A DNA stretch of 39,636 nt from Candidatus Auribacterota bacterium (GTDB taxonomy: Bacteria; Auribacterota; Tritonobacteria; UBA1439). The stretch is taken from contig JAPLCW010000184.1 of NCBI GenBank assembly GCA_026392015.1, positions 1 to 39,636 of the forward strand, given 5' to 3'. The position numbers were made by a program, and so were the translations under genes. A model generated the notes under the pieces. The model saw nothing but the letters and a program-made list of their open reading frames with translations. It made no database searches and was not told the DNA's origin. This document shows, one piece after another, positions 17,369 to 26,183 of the stretch; positions within the stretch are counted from its first letter, which is position 1, and each line of letters begins with the position of its first letter.

Positions 17369-18115
17369 CTATTTTTTCTCCTCTATATCCTTGAGCTGGC
17401 CAAGCGGAAACACCTCGATCATCCGCTCTTCGATCATCTTCATCGCCACGCGAGGTTGCAGCCCCCAGTAGGTGGGGCAGGGTGAAAGAATCTCCACAAA
17501 GCCGAATCCCTTCCCTTCAATCTGCATCCTGAGCGCGTGGGTGATCGCCGCCTTTGTCCTGTTCACGTTCTTGGGTTTGGTTATGGTGCACCTTTCCACG
17601 AACTTAACGCCATCGAACTGGGCCAGAAGTTCCGAAACCCTGATCGGACTCCCTTCCTGCTCCATCAATCGCCCGCGAGGGGTCGTCTCCGTCTTCTGTC
17701 CTATCATGGTCGTCGGGGCCATCTGCCCCCCTGTCATCCCGTAGACGGCGTTGTTTACGAAGAACACCGAGATGTTCTCCCCCCTGTTGGCTGCATGGAT
17801 GATCTCCGCCATTCCAATCGCGGCGAGATCGCCATCCCCCTGATAGGCGAAGATTATGAGGTCGGGCCGCGCCCGTTTCATACCCGTTGCAACGGCCGGT
17901 GCGCGCCCATGCGCGGCCTCGCACACGTCAAAATTGAAATAGTCGTATGCGAGGACGGCACAGCCCACGGGAGCGATGCCCACCACCCGTTCGCGGATGC
18001 CAAGCTCATCCACGGCATCCGCGATCAGGCGATGGACGATGCCGTGCCCGCATCCGCCGCAGTAGTGGGTCTCCACATCTTTGAGACTGTATGGCCTGGT
18101 AAAGACCTTTGTCAT
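17369..18115 (-). CDS. korB: 2-oxoacid:ferredoxin oxidoreductase beta subunit (TPP-binding)
   Basis: The product has 248 residues. It binds thiamine diphosphate and the proximal iron-sulfur cluster. HYCGGCGHGIVHRL (17-30) holds Cys ligands. YQGDGDLAAIG and the following FVNNAVYGMTGGQMAPTT form the GDG...NN thiamine diphosphate and magnesium site. EAAHGRAPAVATG is typical of the 3-methyl-2-oxobutanoate (VorA) and 2-oxoglutarate subgroup. It lies 48 bp after the alpha gene. The substrate could be a branched-chain oxoacid or 2-oxoglutarate; the sequence resembles annotated Vor proteins more closely. Confidence 0.93.
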   Translation of the reverse strand: MTKVFTRPYSLKDVETHYCGGCGHGIVHRLIADAVDELGIRERVVGIAPVGCAVLAYDYFNFDVCEAAHGRAPAVATGMKRARPDLIIFAYQGDGDLAAIGMAEIIHAANRGENISVFFVNNAVYGMTGGQMAPTTMIGQKTETTPRGRLMEQEGSPIRVSELLAQFDGVKFVERCTITKPKNVNRTKAAITHALRMQIEGKGFGFVEILSPCPTYWGLQPRVAMKMIEERMIEVFPLGQLKDIEEKK

Positions 18116-18163
18116 GTTATCTACTCTGAATAGTTACTCGATAGCTCGACAGCCGGTGACTCA

Positions 18164-19237
18164 TCAACGCCCCTTTATCTTGAATTCCTCGATGATCTTT
18201 TCGATCTCGGATTGAACCTCGTGACTCTGTATCACCTCTCCCCCTGGCTTCCCGAGCAGCCTGATGATGGAATCATTAAGGAGAGCGAGGCGTACATCTT
18301 CCACCAACTGACCCGCGCTCATTTCAACAACGAGGACCATCCGCGATCCATGCGCCGCTTCTGCGAGCGCCTTGTAGGGGAACGGCCACAGGGTTATCGG
18401 CCTGAAGAGGCCTATCCGATAACCTTCCTGACGATATTTTTTCAACAACGACCTGCAGGTACGCGAGGGACTCCCATAGGCAACGAGGATTATGTCCGCC
18501 CCGTCTGTCTCCAATGACTCATAGCGGATTTCGCTTTCTTCCATCGCGCGGTACTTTGCCTGAAGCTTCCGGTTGTGCTCGAGAAGTTCATTGTCGCCCA
18601 GGACGAGGGATCTTATCTTATTGGGGGCACGCCCGCTGCAGCCTGTAAGAGCCCAGTCTTTCTTCGGAAGATTCGCGGTCTCCTTCGGGCTGAACTCAAC
18701 CGGTTCCACGATCTGTCCGAGAACGCCATCCGCGATGACCATCACGGGGTTCCGATACTTGTCTGCGAGGTCGAATGCAAGAAACATCTGATCCGCGAGT
18801 TCCTGCACGCTCGCAGGGGCGAGTACAATCGTCCGGTAATCGCCGTGGCCTCCGCCCCTTGTCGCTTGAAAATAATCCGCCTGGCTCGGCCCGATATTCC
18901 CAAGCCCCGGCCCCCCGCGCATAATATTGACGATGACCGACGGGAGCTCGTTCCCCGCGAGATAGGATATGCCCTCCTGCATGAGGCTTATCCCGGGGCT
19001 CGACGATGAGGTGAATGCACGAGCCCCTATCGCCGCCGCGCCAAACACCATATTGATAGCTGCCACTTCACTCTCGCTTTGAACGAACTGCCCTCCGACC
19101 TCGGGCATGCGCCGCGACATGTATGCCGTGACCTCGTTCTGCGGGGTGATCGGATAGCCGAAGTAACACCGGCAGCCCGCGGTAATGGCAGCCTCCGCCA
19201 TCGCCTCATTCCCGCACATCAGACCTTTTCTAGACAT
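18164..19237 (-). CDS. korA: 2-oxoacid:ferredoxin oxidoreductase alpha subunit (VorB type)
   Basis: The product has 357 residues. LMCGNEAMAEAAITAGC (6-22), FGYPITPQNEVTAYMS, QSESEVAAINMVFGAA and SSSSPGISLMQEGISYLAG match VorB, the alpha subunit of 3-methyl-2-oxobutanoate:ferredoxin oxidoreductase. The PNIxPSQ-like NIGPSQADYFQATRGGGHGD is also characteristic. In anaerobes these enzymes oxidise branched-chain amino acid skeletons, or run in reverse for biosynthesis. GGAG sits 5 nt before the ATG. The gene follows the ferredoxin subunit with a family C repeat between them. Confidence 0.93.
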   Translation of the reverse strand: MSRKGLMCGNEAMAEAAITAGCRCYFGYPITPQNEVTAYMSRRMPEVGGQFVQSESEVAAINMVFGAAAIGARAFTSSSSPGISLMQEGISYLAGNELPSVIVNIMRGGPGLGNIGPSQADYFQATRGGGHGDYRTIVLAPASVQELADQMFLAFDLADKYRNPVMVIADGVLGQIVEPVEFSPKETANLPKKDWALTGCSGRAPNKIRSLVLGDNELLEHNRKLQAKYRAMEESEIRYESLETDGADIILVAYGSPSRTCRSLLKKYRQEGYRIGLFRPITLWPFPYKALAEAAHGSRMVLVVEMSAGQLVEDVRLALLNDSIIRLLGKPGGEVIQSHEVQSEIEKIIEEFKIKGR

Positions 19238-19250
19238 AATAACTCCAGTT

Positions 19251-19338
19251 GTAAGCTGTAAGCCATAAGCTTTAAGCTGAAAACATTAAGCTATCCGAAG
19301 CAAGCATCTTTTTGCTTACCGCTTACTGCTTATTGCTA
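19251..19338. repeat. family C heptamer hairpin
   Basis: GTAAGCTGTAAGCCATAAGC on one side answers to GCTTACCGCTTACTGCTTAT on the other; units are 7 nt (GTAAGCx). It fills the spacer and reaches into the stop codon of the ferredoxin subunit gene. Confidence 0.75.
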
Positions 19339-19539
19339 TTTTTCCACTTCAATAATCACTTCCGGGCACATCATAGCGCAGAGGGCGCATCCCGTGCAAT
19401 CCTCGAGCATCGCGGGCTGCGCGAAGTGAACCCCCTTATCGTTTAATGACTTCGACATAACGATGACACCGTGCGGGCACGACTCGACGCAGAGCTCGCA
19501 GCCCTTGCAACGCTGTGTGATGATGGTCACTTTAGCCAT
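19336..19539 (-). CDS. korD: 2-oxoacid:ferredoxin oxidoreductase delta subunit, 2[4Fe-4S] ferredoxin
   Basis: The product has 67 residues with two complete C-x2-C-x2-C-x3-C-P motifs: CKGCELCVESCP and CTGCALCAMMCP. It carries two [4Fe-4S] clusters that pass electrons from the beta subunit to free ferredoxin. The ATG lies within the nadK stop region (ATGGCTAA, 8-bp overlap), so its translation is coupled to nadK. That links the oxidoreductase genes to the tlyA-nadK unit upstream. Confidence 0.94.
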   Translation of the reverse strand: MAKVTIITQRCKGCELCVESCPHGVIVMSKSLNDKGVHFAQPAMLEDCTGCALCAMMCPEVIIEVEK

Positions 19540-20443
19540 GGTGCACCCGCCCTCCCCAGTGCAATTTTTCGCGAAGGAGATGGAAGTAGCTCTTCTCGGG
19601 AGGGACCACCAGGGTCAATTTCTCTCCATAGCCGCTGATGACAACCTCGTCGCCTTCTCTCAATGATTCTCCCCCCTGGCCGTCGAACGTGAGCGTGCTG
19701 TCATGGCCGCGCGCCGTCACCGCCACGCGCACGATCCTCCGGCTCGGAACGATAAGAGGCCTGTTCGTGAGCATGTGCGGACAAATCGGCGTTATAATTA
19801 TAGCATCAGTATCAGGACTTACAAGTGGGCCGCCTGCGGAAAGCGAGTATGCGGTTGAACCCGTGGGGGTTGCAACAATCAGTCCGTCTGCCAGAAAAGT
19901 GACCAAGTACTCATCATCGATGAATGTCTCGAGTGCCACAAGCCGTGAGAGCGCTCCCCTCGCGATAACCACGTCATTGAGCACGATGCGCCGGATAATT
20001 TCCTTCCCGCCGCGCACAAGCCGGACAGAGAGAAGGAGCCGTTCCTCAGCGCGATACTCACCCTTGAGTGCCCGATCGAGAAACTTCCTTGCTTCGGCAT
20101 GGGTCGCTGCGCTAAGAAACCCCATCCCGCCGAGGTTGATCCCGAGGAGCGGAATTCGAGCGCCGGAAAGCATCCTTGCAGCTTTGAGCACGGTGCCGTC
20201 ACCGCCGATGGCAATCACGAGGTCGGATTCGGAGCGTATCTCGCGCTCCTCCCTTGCGATATTCGCATTCTTCAGCAGGTCCGCTGTTTCTTTGTCAGCG
20301 ATAACGCTGATGCCCTTCCGCATAAGAAATGGAAAAAGGTCAGCGCAGGCAGCGCGCGCCCCCTGCTTATGAATATTGACGATCAGGGCCAGGGTATGAA
20401 CGGGGGTGCCTCCCTTTTCATTTCGCCGTCTATTTTTTTGCAT
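19532..20443 (-). CDS. nadK: NAD kinase
   Basis: The product has 303 residues and phosphorylates NAD to NADP. GGDGTVLKAAR is the nucleotide-binding motif, LNDVVIARG the N-D/E motif, TPTGSTAYSLSAGGP the glycine-rich NAD site, and ITPICPHMLTNRPL the C-terminal signature. The ATG at 20441-20443 overlaps the tlyA end by 14 bp. A strong GGGAGG lies inside the frame 7 nt before a GTT codon at residue 15, exactly where the conserved part (HTLALIVNIHK) begins. The true start may therefore be non-canonical; I kept the ATG. The gene overlaps the downstream ferredoxin subunit gene. Confidence 0.95.
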   Translation of the reverse strand: MQKNRRRNEKGGTPVHTLALIVNIHKQGARAACADLFPFLMRKGISVIADKETADLLKNANIAREEREIRSESDLVIAIGGDGTVLKAARMLSGARIPLLGINLGGMGFLSAATHAEARKFLDRALKGEYRAEERLLLSVRLVRGGKEIIRRIVLNDVVIARGALSRLVALETFIDDEYLVTFLADGLIVATPTGSTAYSLSAGGPLVSPDTDAIIITPICPHMLTNRPLIVPSRRIVRVAVTARGHDSTLTFDGQGGESLREGDEVVISGYGEKLTLVVPPEKSYFHLLREKLHWGGRVHHG

Positions 20444-21155
20444 ATACGAAAAATTCCTTATTCCCCGCCGGTCCCCGCAATGGCGACTCCATCAGTCCTT
20501 GGACCATGAAACCCGCCTCCTCACACACCGCACAGACACTCCAGATCACCTTTGTGTGCACGCGCTCATCCCTCACAACCCCTCCCCGCCGGACCTCGCT
20601 CCTGCCGGCTTCGAACTGCGGCTTGATCAACGCGATAAGTTGCGCGCCTTCTCTCACAACGCCACTCACCGCAGGGATGATCTTCCCGAGCGATATAAAC
20701 GATACGTCAATTGTGACGAGCTCCGGGTCATAGGGGAGCTGGCTCCTCACAAGGTAGCGCGCGTTGGTCCGTTCGAGAATAGTTACGCGCGGGTCCTCCC
20801 TCAGTCGTTGTGCTATCTGCCCATACCCCACATCAACTGCGATCACCGCCGCCGCCCCACCACGGAGAAGGCAGTCGGTGAATCCGCCCGTGGACGCTCC
20901 TATGTCCAGACACCTTTTCTCCAAGGCCGAGATCTTAAAATTCTCCAGCGCAGCGGCGAGCTTTTCGCCCCCGCGCCCGACGTAGAGTGGCGCCTCCTTG
21001 ACGCGCAGGACGCTATCGGATGGCACCGCCTTCCCCGGCTTCGACTCAACCCGCTCATCCACCAGGACGATCCCTGCCATGACGGCGCGGCGTGCCTTCT
21101 CTCCGCTTGTAAAAAAGCCCCGCTGCACGAGCAAACGGTCGAGTCGCTCTTTCAT
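20430..21155 (-). CDS. tlyA: TlyA family rRNA (cytidine-2'-O)-methyltransferase
   Basis: The product has 241 residues. An S4 RNA-binding domain (MKERLDRLLVQRGFFTSGEKA..., 1-60) is followed by an FtsJ-like methyltransferase domain. CLDIGASTGGFTDCLLRGGA is the SAM-binding motif I, and VTIDVSFISLGKIIP and LIKPQFEAG are further family motifs. TlyA methylates 2'-OH groups of rRNA cytidines; older annotations call it hemolysin A. It overlaps nadK by 14 bp, so the pair is co-translated. The upstream spacer is entirely repeat sequence. Confidence 0.95.
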   Translation of the reverse strand: MKERLDRLLVQRGFFTSGEKARRAVMAGIVLVDERVESKPGKAVPSDSVLRVKEAPLYVGRGGEKLAAALENFKISALEKRCLDIGASTGGFTDCLLRGGAAAVIAVDVGYGQIAQRLREDPRVTILERTNARYLVRSQLPYDPELVTIDVSFISLGKIIPAVSGVVREGAQLIALIKPQFEAGRSEVRRGGVVRDERVHTKVIWSVCAVCEEAGFMVQGLMESPLRGPAGNKEFFVYAKK

Positions 21156-21172
21156 AACAAAAAGGCAGATCT

Positions 21173-21190
21173 AAGCGGTAAGCTGTAAGC
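21173..21190. repeat. family C units
   Basis: AAGCGGTAAGCTGTAAGC, a single arm of family C, just upstream of tlyA. Confidence 0.6.
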
Positions 21191-21279
21191 AAAATGCGTT
21201 ATGCGTATACCCTATGCCTTGATCCTTACCGCAATCAGCCGATCTCGTCCCTCATTATCTAGAATGTTCTGCGCTTTCC

Positions 21280-21434
21280 TAATCCGCACAATCCGCGCAA
21301 TCCGCGGTTAAAGGCTTTTAACCACTGAGAGCACTGAATTCACTGAGAACCTATAACTTGCCTCAGTGTCTTCAGTGTACTCAGTGGTTATACCTCTTTT
21401 CACAATCCGCCTAATCCGCGAAATCCGCGGTTAT
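21280..21434. repeat. family F and G hairpin between dxs and tlyA
   Basis: AACCACTGAGAGCACTGAAT (21320 on) pairs with TCAGTGTACTCAGTGGTT (21372-21389), most positions matching. Direct copies of the AATCCGCG repeat flank the pair at 21280-21310 and 21402-21434. The right-hand copy contains the dxs stop codon. Confidence 0.75.
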
Positions 21435-23320
21435 TTCCTCTGCGACGATGGCCAGAAACGTTCCTTTATCCTGCGGGTGACGGAACCGGAATCAAGCCCG
21501 AGCGCGGCCAGTAGCTCCTGGCGCCCCCCGTGCTCCACGTACTGATCCCCAATGCCGATACACAACGTCTCCACATCAGAGATACCCCTCTCCGCAAGCA
21601 TCTCGAGCACCGCGCTGCCGAAACCTCCCTGAATCGCGTTTTCCTCAAGGATAACCAGGCGTCGCGTTGCCTTTGCCGCCTCACATATCGTATCCACATC
21701 CAAAGGCTTCACAAACCGCGCATTGATCACCGCGGCGTCCCTGTGTTCTCGAGCGAGATTCTGCGCCACCTCTTCCGCCGTCCGGACCATCTGACCGATG
21801 GCGACAAGGCTGACATCCCTCCCCTCGCGAAGGAGACGCGCCTTCCCCGACATAATGAGTTCCGCATCATCCAGTTTCACCGCTTTCCCCATATCCCCCT
21901 TCGGGTACACGATCGCGGACGGTTTGCCGGACGAGAGCGCGAAGCGCAACATCCCCACAAGCTCACGGGCGTCTGCCGGCTCCATGAGAATGAGATTCGG
22001 GATATGTCTGAGGTACGACAGGGCAAACTGGCCGGAGTGCGTCGAGCCGTCCGCGCCGACAATGCCCCCCCTGTCCACCGCGAAAACGACAGCGAGCTTC
22101 TGCAGGCAGACATCATGCACGATTTGATCGTATGCGCGCTGGAGAAACGTTGCATAGATTGCGACCACGGGTTTGTATCCGCCCGCAGCCAGCCCGGCTG
22201 CGAATAGCACGGCGTGCCCCTCCGCGATACCGACATCGAAGAAGCGCGTGGGGAATTCATCGGCGAACACGCCGAGGCCGGTCCCGTGCGACATTGCTGC
22301 CGAGATAGAAATAATTGCCGGGTCCCCGCGCGCCAACTCAGTGAGCGCACTCCCGAAAATTTCCGAGTAGGTAAGGCCGGTGCTCTCCTTCTTGGGCTTC
22401 CCGGTACCGATATCGAACGGGCTCGTCCCGTGGAAATACTCCGCGTGTTGCTCGGCGTGGACGTAACCCTTGCCCTTCCTCGTGACCACGTGCAGGATCA
22501 CCGGTTGTTCGATCTTTTTCAATCTGTCGAACATCTCGATCAACTTTCCAATATCGTGCCCATCCACAGGCCCGAAGTAGCGGAATCCGAGTTCCTCAAA
22601 AAGGATGCCCGGCACGATCATGTTCTTGAGGCTCTCCTCGAGGCGCCGCGCGGTATTGAACAGACGATCCCCGATCGCGGGAATACTCTTTACGATCACC
22701 TGCATATCCGTTCTGACGCGATTATAGACCTGAGAGGTGAGGATCTTCGTCAAATATGCGGAGATGGCTCCCACGTTCCGCGAGATGGACATCTCGTTGT
22801 CATTGAGAATTACGAGGAGATTGCGGGCCCTGTTGCCCGCGTTGTTGAATGCCTCGTAGCAGAGTCCTCCGGTGAGCGAACCATCGCCGATGACCGCGAT
22901 CACCTTCTCTCCCCCTCCGTGCAGATCGCGCGCCGCGCAGAGCCCCATGGCCGCGGACACCGCAGTGCTCGCGTGACCGGCCCCGAATATGTCATACTCG
23001 CTCTCCGAACGTTTCGGGAAACCGCAGAGTCCCCCCATCTTTCTCAGGGTCGAGAACTCGCTGTTCCTGCCGGTGAGCACCTTGTGCGCGTACGCCTGAT
23101 GTCCCACATCCCACACGATTTTGTCTCGAGGGCAGTCGAAGACATAGTGGAGCGCAATCGTGATCTCCACGGCGCCGAGACTCGATGCGAGGTGGCCGCC
23201 CGTGACGGACACCACCTGGACGAGCCTCTCCCGTATCTCCCGGGCGAGTAGTTCGAGATCAGGGAGTTTCAGTTTCTTGAGGTCCTCGGGCGACTCTATT
23301 TTCTCCAGATATTTGCTCAT
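21431..23320 (-). CDS. dxs: 1-deoxy-D-xylulose-5-phosphate synthase
   Basis: The product has 629 residues. It condenses pyruvate and glyceraldehyde 3-phosphate in the first step of the MEP isoprenoid pathway, using thiamine diphosphate. TGGHLASSLG (His43), WDVGHQAYAHK (His74), VIGDGSLTGG with the following ILNDNEMSIS, and FDVGIAEGHAV (catalytic Glu) are all present. Length is normal. I chose the ATG at 23318-23320 (MSKYLEKI), as in the family. An ATG seven codons upstream is also possible; neither has a good ribosome-binding site. The next gene upstream is xseB, 260 bp away across repeats, a common neighbourhood (xseA-xseB-dxs-tlyA). Confidence 0.96.
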   Translation of the reverse strand: MSKYLEKIESPEDLKKLKLPDLELLAREIRERLVQVVSVTGGHLASSLGAVEITIALHYVFDCPRDKIVWDVGHQAYAHKVLTGRNSEFSTLRKMGGLCGFPKRSESEYDIFGAGHASTAVSAAMGLCAARDLHGGGEKVIAVIGDGSLTGGLCYEAFNNAGNRARNLLVILNDNEMSISRNVGAISAYLTKILTSQVYNRVRTDMQVIVKSIPAIGDRLFNTARRLEESLKNMIVPGILFEELGFRYFGPVDGHDIGKLIEMFDRLKKIEQPVILHVVTRKGKGYVHAEQHAEYFHGTSPFDIGTGKPKKESTGLTYSEIFGSALTELARGDPAIISISAAMSHGTGLGVFADEFPTRFFDVGIAEGHAVLFAAGLAAGGYKPVVAIYATFLQRAYDQIVHDVCLQKLAVVFAVDRGGIVGADGSTHSGQFALSYLRHIPNLILMEPADARELVGMLRFALSSGKPSAIVYPKGDMGKAVKLDDAELIMSGKARLLREGRDVSLVAIGQMVRTAEEVAQNLAREHRDAAVINARFVKPLDVDTICEAAKATRRLVILEENAIQGGFGSAVLEMLAERGISDVETLCIGIGDQYVEHGGRQELLAALGLDSGSVTRRIKERFWPSSQRK

Positions 23321-23381
23321 TGGAATCAGTGCCTGTGGCATTAAAAATGGTTCACTTTTGTTCTGTGTGGGTAACTCACAT

Positions 23382-23412
23382 TACCCCTCCCCCCTCCGAA
23401 GGGGGGAGGTAA
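23382..23412. repeat. C-run/G-run hairpin
   Basis: CCTCCCCCCTCCGAAGGGGG and the rest of its arm form a stem of about nine pairs around CCGAA-type loops. It lies in the dxs leader region. Confidence 0.65.
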
Positions 23413-23434
23413 AGAGGAGGGATAACTACGGTTA

Positions 23435-23497
23435 CAGGGTTAAGGTGTAAGGTTAAAAATTCATATACATTAAACTTTACACTTTACACTTTTGGCT
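23435..23497. repeat. family E hairpin
   Basis: TTACAGGGTTAAGGTGTAAG on the left and ACTTTACACTTTACACTTTT...CTGTAG on the right are imperfectly complementary. The right arm is identical in core to that near the tRNA at 4018. Confidence 0.65.
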
Positions 23498-23510
23498 GTA
23501 GTCAACACCC

Positions 23511-23549
23511 CCACCCCGACCATCCCCCTTCACAGGGGGAGGGAATGAT
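23511..23549. repeat. C-run/G-run hairpin
   Basis: ATCCCCCTTCACAGGGGGAG folds into a small hairpin just downstream of the xseB stop. Confidence 0.55.
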
Positions 23550-23580
23550 ATATATTTAACCACACAAAATGGAAGATAAC

Positions 23581-23925
23581 CTAAAAAAGAAACTGCTCCT
23601 CCGCAGGATCCACATGTCCGGGCTCGGGCTCGGCAGGCGGGCCCGGGCTCCTTCGCGGCGTTGCGCGTGTGCCTGCATCGGCATTCCGCGCATCACCGGG
23701 AGCGAACGGGACTGCTTTTACCCGTCCGTCGTCTCCCTTCGTGAGCATCTCGATCCGTTTCTCCGCGGCATCCAGCGTCTGAGCGCAGGATTTCGCGAGA
23801 CCAATTCCCTCCTCGTAGCGTTCGAGCGCTTCATCGAGTGGGATTTTTTCATCCTCCATCAGGGCAACGATCTCTTCCAGACGCTTCAGGGCTGCCTCGA
23901 ATTTGGGCTTTTTTTCCTTTGCCAT
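23581..23925 (-). CDS. xseB: exodeoxyribonuclease VII small subunit, extended C-terminus
   Basis: The product has 114 residues. The first 65 form the XseB helical hairpin (FEAALKRLEEIVALMED...IPLDEALERYEEGIGLAKSC), which binds several times to XseA. The remaining residues are rich in Pro, Ala and Gly, low in complexity and unlike the usual 70-85 residue protein. They are probably a disordered tail. It follows xseA after 136 bp containing a strong repeat hairpin, so the two subunits may not be made in equal amounts, which fits the excess of small subunits in the complex. Confidence 0.93.
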   Translation of the reverse strand: MAKEKKPKFEAALKRLEEIVALMEDEKIPLDEALERYEEGIGLAKSCAQTLDAAEKRIEMLTKGDDGRVKAVPFAPGDARNADAGTRATPRRSPGPPAEPEPGHVDPAEEQFLF

Positions 23926-23942
23926 AGTGCACCCTCATTACA

Positions 23943-24078
23943 TATAGTAGCTAGTAGTTAGTAGCGGGTAGTTAGGAAGATCCGGCCGGAAACTGCTTTT
24001 TTCCCTCACTACTAACTACTAGCTACTAACTACTGCCTTTTAGATGCTTTTCCCCCAACTACTAGCTACTAACTACTG
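23943..24078. repeat. family D heptamer hairpin (CTACTAA units)
   Basis: TAGTAGCTAGTAGTTAGTAG (23945-23964) and CTACTAACTACTAGCTACTA (24009-24028) are perfect 20-bp inverted repeats with a 44-bp spacer. A third arm at 24057-24078 supplies the last residues (TVVSS) and stop codon of xseA. Units are 7 nt. The same sequence recurs between rarA and pheT. Confidence 0.85.
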
Positions 24079-25291
24079 TCTTATCAACCGTAGCGACAAA
24101 TCCCCCCCGGCGCAGACGGGCGCGTACCCGCTCGCCCACCTCGACCTCCGAGGCGTCGCACACCACCGTACCGTCCCGCTCCCTCACCACCACGCTATAC
24201 CCGCGCGAAAGGATTGAGAGCGGATTGAGGCTTTCCAGCTTACCCGCAATTGCCTGAAGCCGGGTGCGCGCAATTTCCGCCATGTGATGGAACGACCTTT
24301 TCAGCCTTCCCAGAAGCTCGTCGAGAAGCTGCTGGTACTGTCGTACCGCATTCTCCGGCGCCTGGAGGAAATAGCTCCCCTCGCACAGCCGAACCCGATT
24401 GCGGAGTTGCTCTACCCTGCCCCTGATACCCGCGATGAGGGCTGAGCGGAGCATCGAAATCTTTTCATGGAGCTCCGACTTCTTTGCCACCACCAGCTCG
24501 GCGGCCGCGGAGGGGGTGGGGACTCTGAGATCTGCGACAAAATCGGAAATGGTGTAATCTATCTCATGTCCCACTGCGGAGATCACAGGAATCCGGGAAC
24601 GGGCGATCGCCCGGGCAACCGGCTCCTCGTTGAACGCCCAGAGGTCCTCGAGAGACCCGCCACCCCGCGTGACGATGAGCACATCCGCATCGCCGCGGGC
24701 GTTGAAACTGTCGATCGCTTCCGCGATCTCCGCTGCCGCCGTCTCCCCCTGTACGCGCACGGGGCTGATCAGAATCCGTACGTTGGCGAACCGCCGCTGG
24801 ATCACATTCAGTATGTCCCGTATCGCAGCTCCGCTGGGAGAGGTGACGATACCTATTCTCTCCGGGAGGAGAGGGATCGCCTTCTTCCTCGCTGTATCGA
24901 AGAGCCCCTCCTTGGCGAGCCGCGCCTTGAGCTGTTCAAACGCGAGTTGAAGCGCTCCCACTCCCCGCGGCTCCAGCTCTGATACGGTGAGCTGGTAGCG
25001 CCCCCCCTTCGCATAGACAGAGACGTCGCCCCGCGCAACTACCTGCATCCCGTCTTTCAGCTCAAATGGAATCCTCACGTTCTGCGCGCGGTATATCACC
25101 GCCTGGAGCTGGCTCCCCTCATCCTTGAGCGTGAAATACGTGTGCCCCGAGCCGGGCCGTCGGATGTTCGAGATTTCTCCCTCGACCCACACGCCGGGGA
25201 ATCGCCCCTCGAGGAGCACTTTTATCTCCCGTGTGAGCTCGCTGACACTGTAGATTTTTTTACCCGTGGGATGCATCATAGTAAATGACAA
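24062..25291 (-). CDS. xseA: exodeoxyribonuclease VII large subunit
   Basis: The product has 409 residues. It is the catalytic subunit of exonuclease VII, degrading single-stranded DNA to oligonucleotides. An OB-fold (VWVEGEISNIRRPGSGHTYFTLKD, about 34-57) is followed by the catalytic domain with GIVTSPSGAAIRDI, VTRGGGSLEDLWAFN and ISAVGHEIDYTISDFVAD. A coiled-coil segment at about 270-345 binds XseB. The end TVVSS is encoded by the family D repeat. The ATG at 25289-25291 was chosen; ATGs at codons 5 and 6 are alternatives, none with a clear ribosome-binding site. Confidence 0.96.
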   Translation of the reverse strand: MSFTMMHPTGKKIYSVSELTREIKVLLEGRFPGVWVEGEISNIRRPGSGHTYFTLKDEGSQLQAVIYRAQNVRIPFELKDGMQVVARGDVSVYAKGGRYQLTVSELEPRGVGALQLAFEQLKARLAKEGLFDTARKKAIPLLPERIGIVTSPSGAAIRDILNVIQRRFANVRILISPVRVQGETAAAEIAEAIDSFNARGDADVLIVTRGGGSLEDLWAFNEEPVARAIARSRIPVISAVGHEIDYTISDFVADLRVPTPSAAAELVVAKKSELHEKISMLRSALIAGIRGRVEQLRNRVRLCEGSYFLQAPENAVRQYQQLLDELLGRLKRSFHHMAEIARTRLQAIAGKLESLNPLSILSRGYSVVVRERDGTVVCDASEVEVGERVRARLRRGGFVATVDKTVVSS

Positions 25292-25332
25292 ATACCAAAA
25301 TTCAAAATCGCCTTATATTATGGTAGTAAGGA

Positions 25333-25384
25333 TTAAGCCGTAAGCCCTATGCTTACTGCTTACCGCTTACCACTTAGTGCTTAT
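25333..25384. repeat. family C heptamer repeat
   Basis: AAGCCGTAAGCCCTATGCTTACTGCTTACCGCTTACC forms a short hairpin with a tail of GCTTAxx units and contains the stop codon of the ymdB-type gene. Confidence 0.7.
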
Positions 25385-26172
25385 TCGGGATTCATCCTCT
25401 CCCGTATCCTCTCGATCCCCAACGCCTTGCCGGTACGCTCGTCGGCACGCACGATCACTCCCTGGAACTCCACACGCTCTTTCGCGACTTCAAAGCGCTG
25501 CGGCAACTGTGTGAGAAAGTTCGTGATCACCGGCTTGATCTCCACACCGAGGATGGAGACGGTAGGCCCTGTCATTCCCGCATCGCTGAGATACGCAGTG
25601 CCGCCGGGAAAGATCTGCTCATCCGCCGTCTGGACATGGGTATGCGTACCGATCACCGCGGTAACCTTCCCATCGAGGAAACGCCCCATGGCATTTTTCT
25701 CCGACGTTGCCTCCGCATGTATATCCACAATAATTACGGGCGTCTCTTTGCGAATAATCTCAATCTCCCTCACCGCGGCGGCGAACGGGCAGTCGGCCGG
25801 TTTCATAAACACGCGCCCCAGCAGATTGACGACGCCCACCTTCACGCCGCCGGGCAAGGTGACCACGACCCCGCCCCTCCCCGGGGCATCCATGGGGTAG
25901 TTTGCGGGTCGTAGGAGCCGCTCCTCTCTCCCGATAATCTCGAATACCGCCCTATTCTTCCAGATATGGTCACCCGAGGTAATCGCATGCACCCCAGAGG
26001 AGAGGAGTTCCGCGACAACATCAGGGGTTAATCCCGATCCGCCGGCGGCATTCTCCGCATTTGTAATCACGCAGTCCACCCCATACCGCTTGCGCAGGGA
26101 AGGAATCAATTCCCTCACCGCCGTTCTCCCCGGTTTGCCGACAATATCGCCGCTGAATAGGATAGTGATCAT
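25381..26172 (-). CDS. ymdB: YmdB/TIGR00282-family metallophosphoesterase
   Basis: The product has 263 residues. FSGDIVGKPGR (6-16), NAENAAGG (41-48), SGDHIWKN, VDIHAEATSEK and GTHTHVQTAD...YLSDAGMTG are the metal-binding blocks of YmdB-type calcineurin-like phosphoesterases, known in Bacillus to hydrolyse 2',3'-cyclic nucleotides. It sits directly after rny, as in many phyla, suggesting a link to RNA turnover. I chose the ATG at 26170-26172 (MITILFSGDIVG), preceded by AGGG 9 nt upstream; an upstream frame adds nine residues from repeat sequence. Confidence 0.93.
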   Translation of the reverse strand: MITILFSGDIVGKPGRTAVRELIPSLRKRYGVDCVITNAENAAGGSGLTPDVVAELLSSGVHAITSGDHIWKNRAVFEIIGREERLLRPANYPMDAPGRGGVVVTLPGGVKVGVVNLLGRVFMKPADCPFAAAVREIEIIRKETPVIIVDIHAEATSEKNAMGRFLDGKVTAVIGTHTHVQTADEQIFPGGTAYLSDAGMTGPTVSILGVEIKPVITNFLTQLPQRFEVAKERVEFQGVIVRADERTGKALGIERIRERMNPE

Positions 26173-26183
26173 AATAATCAGCC

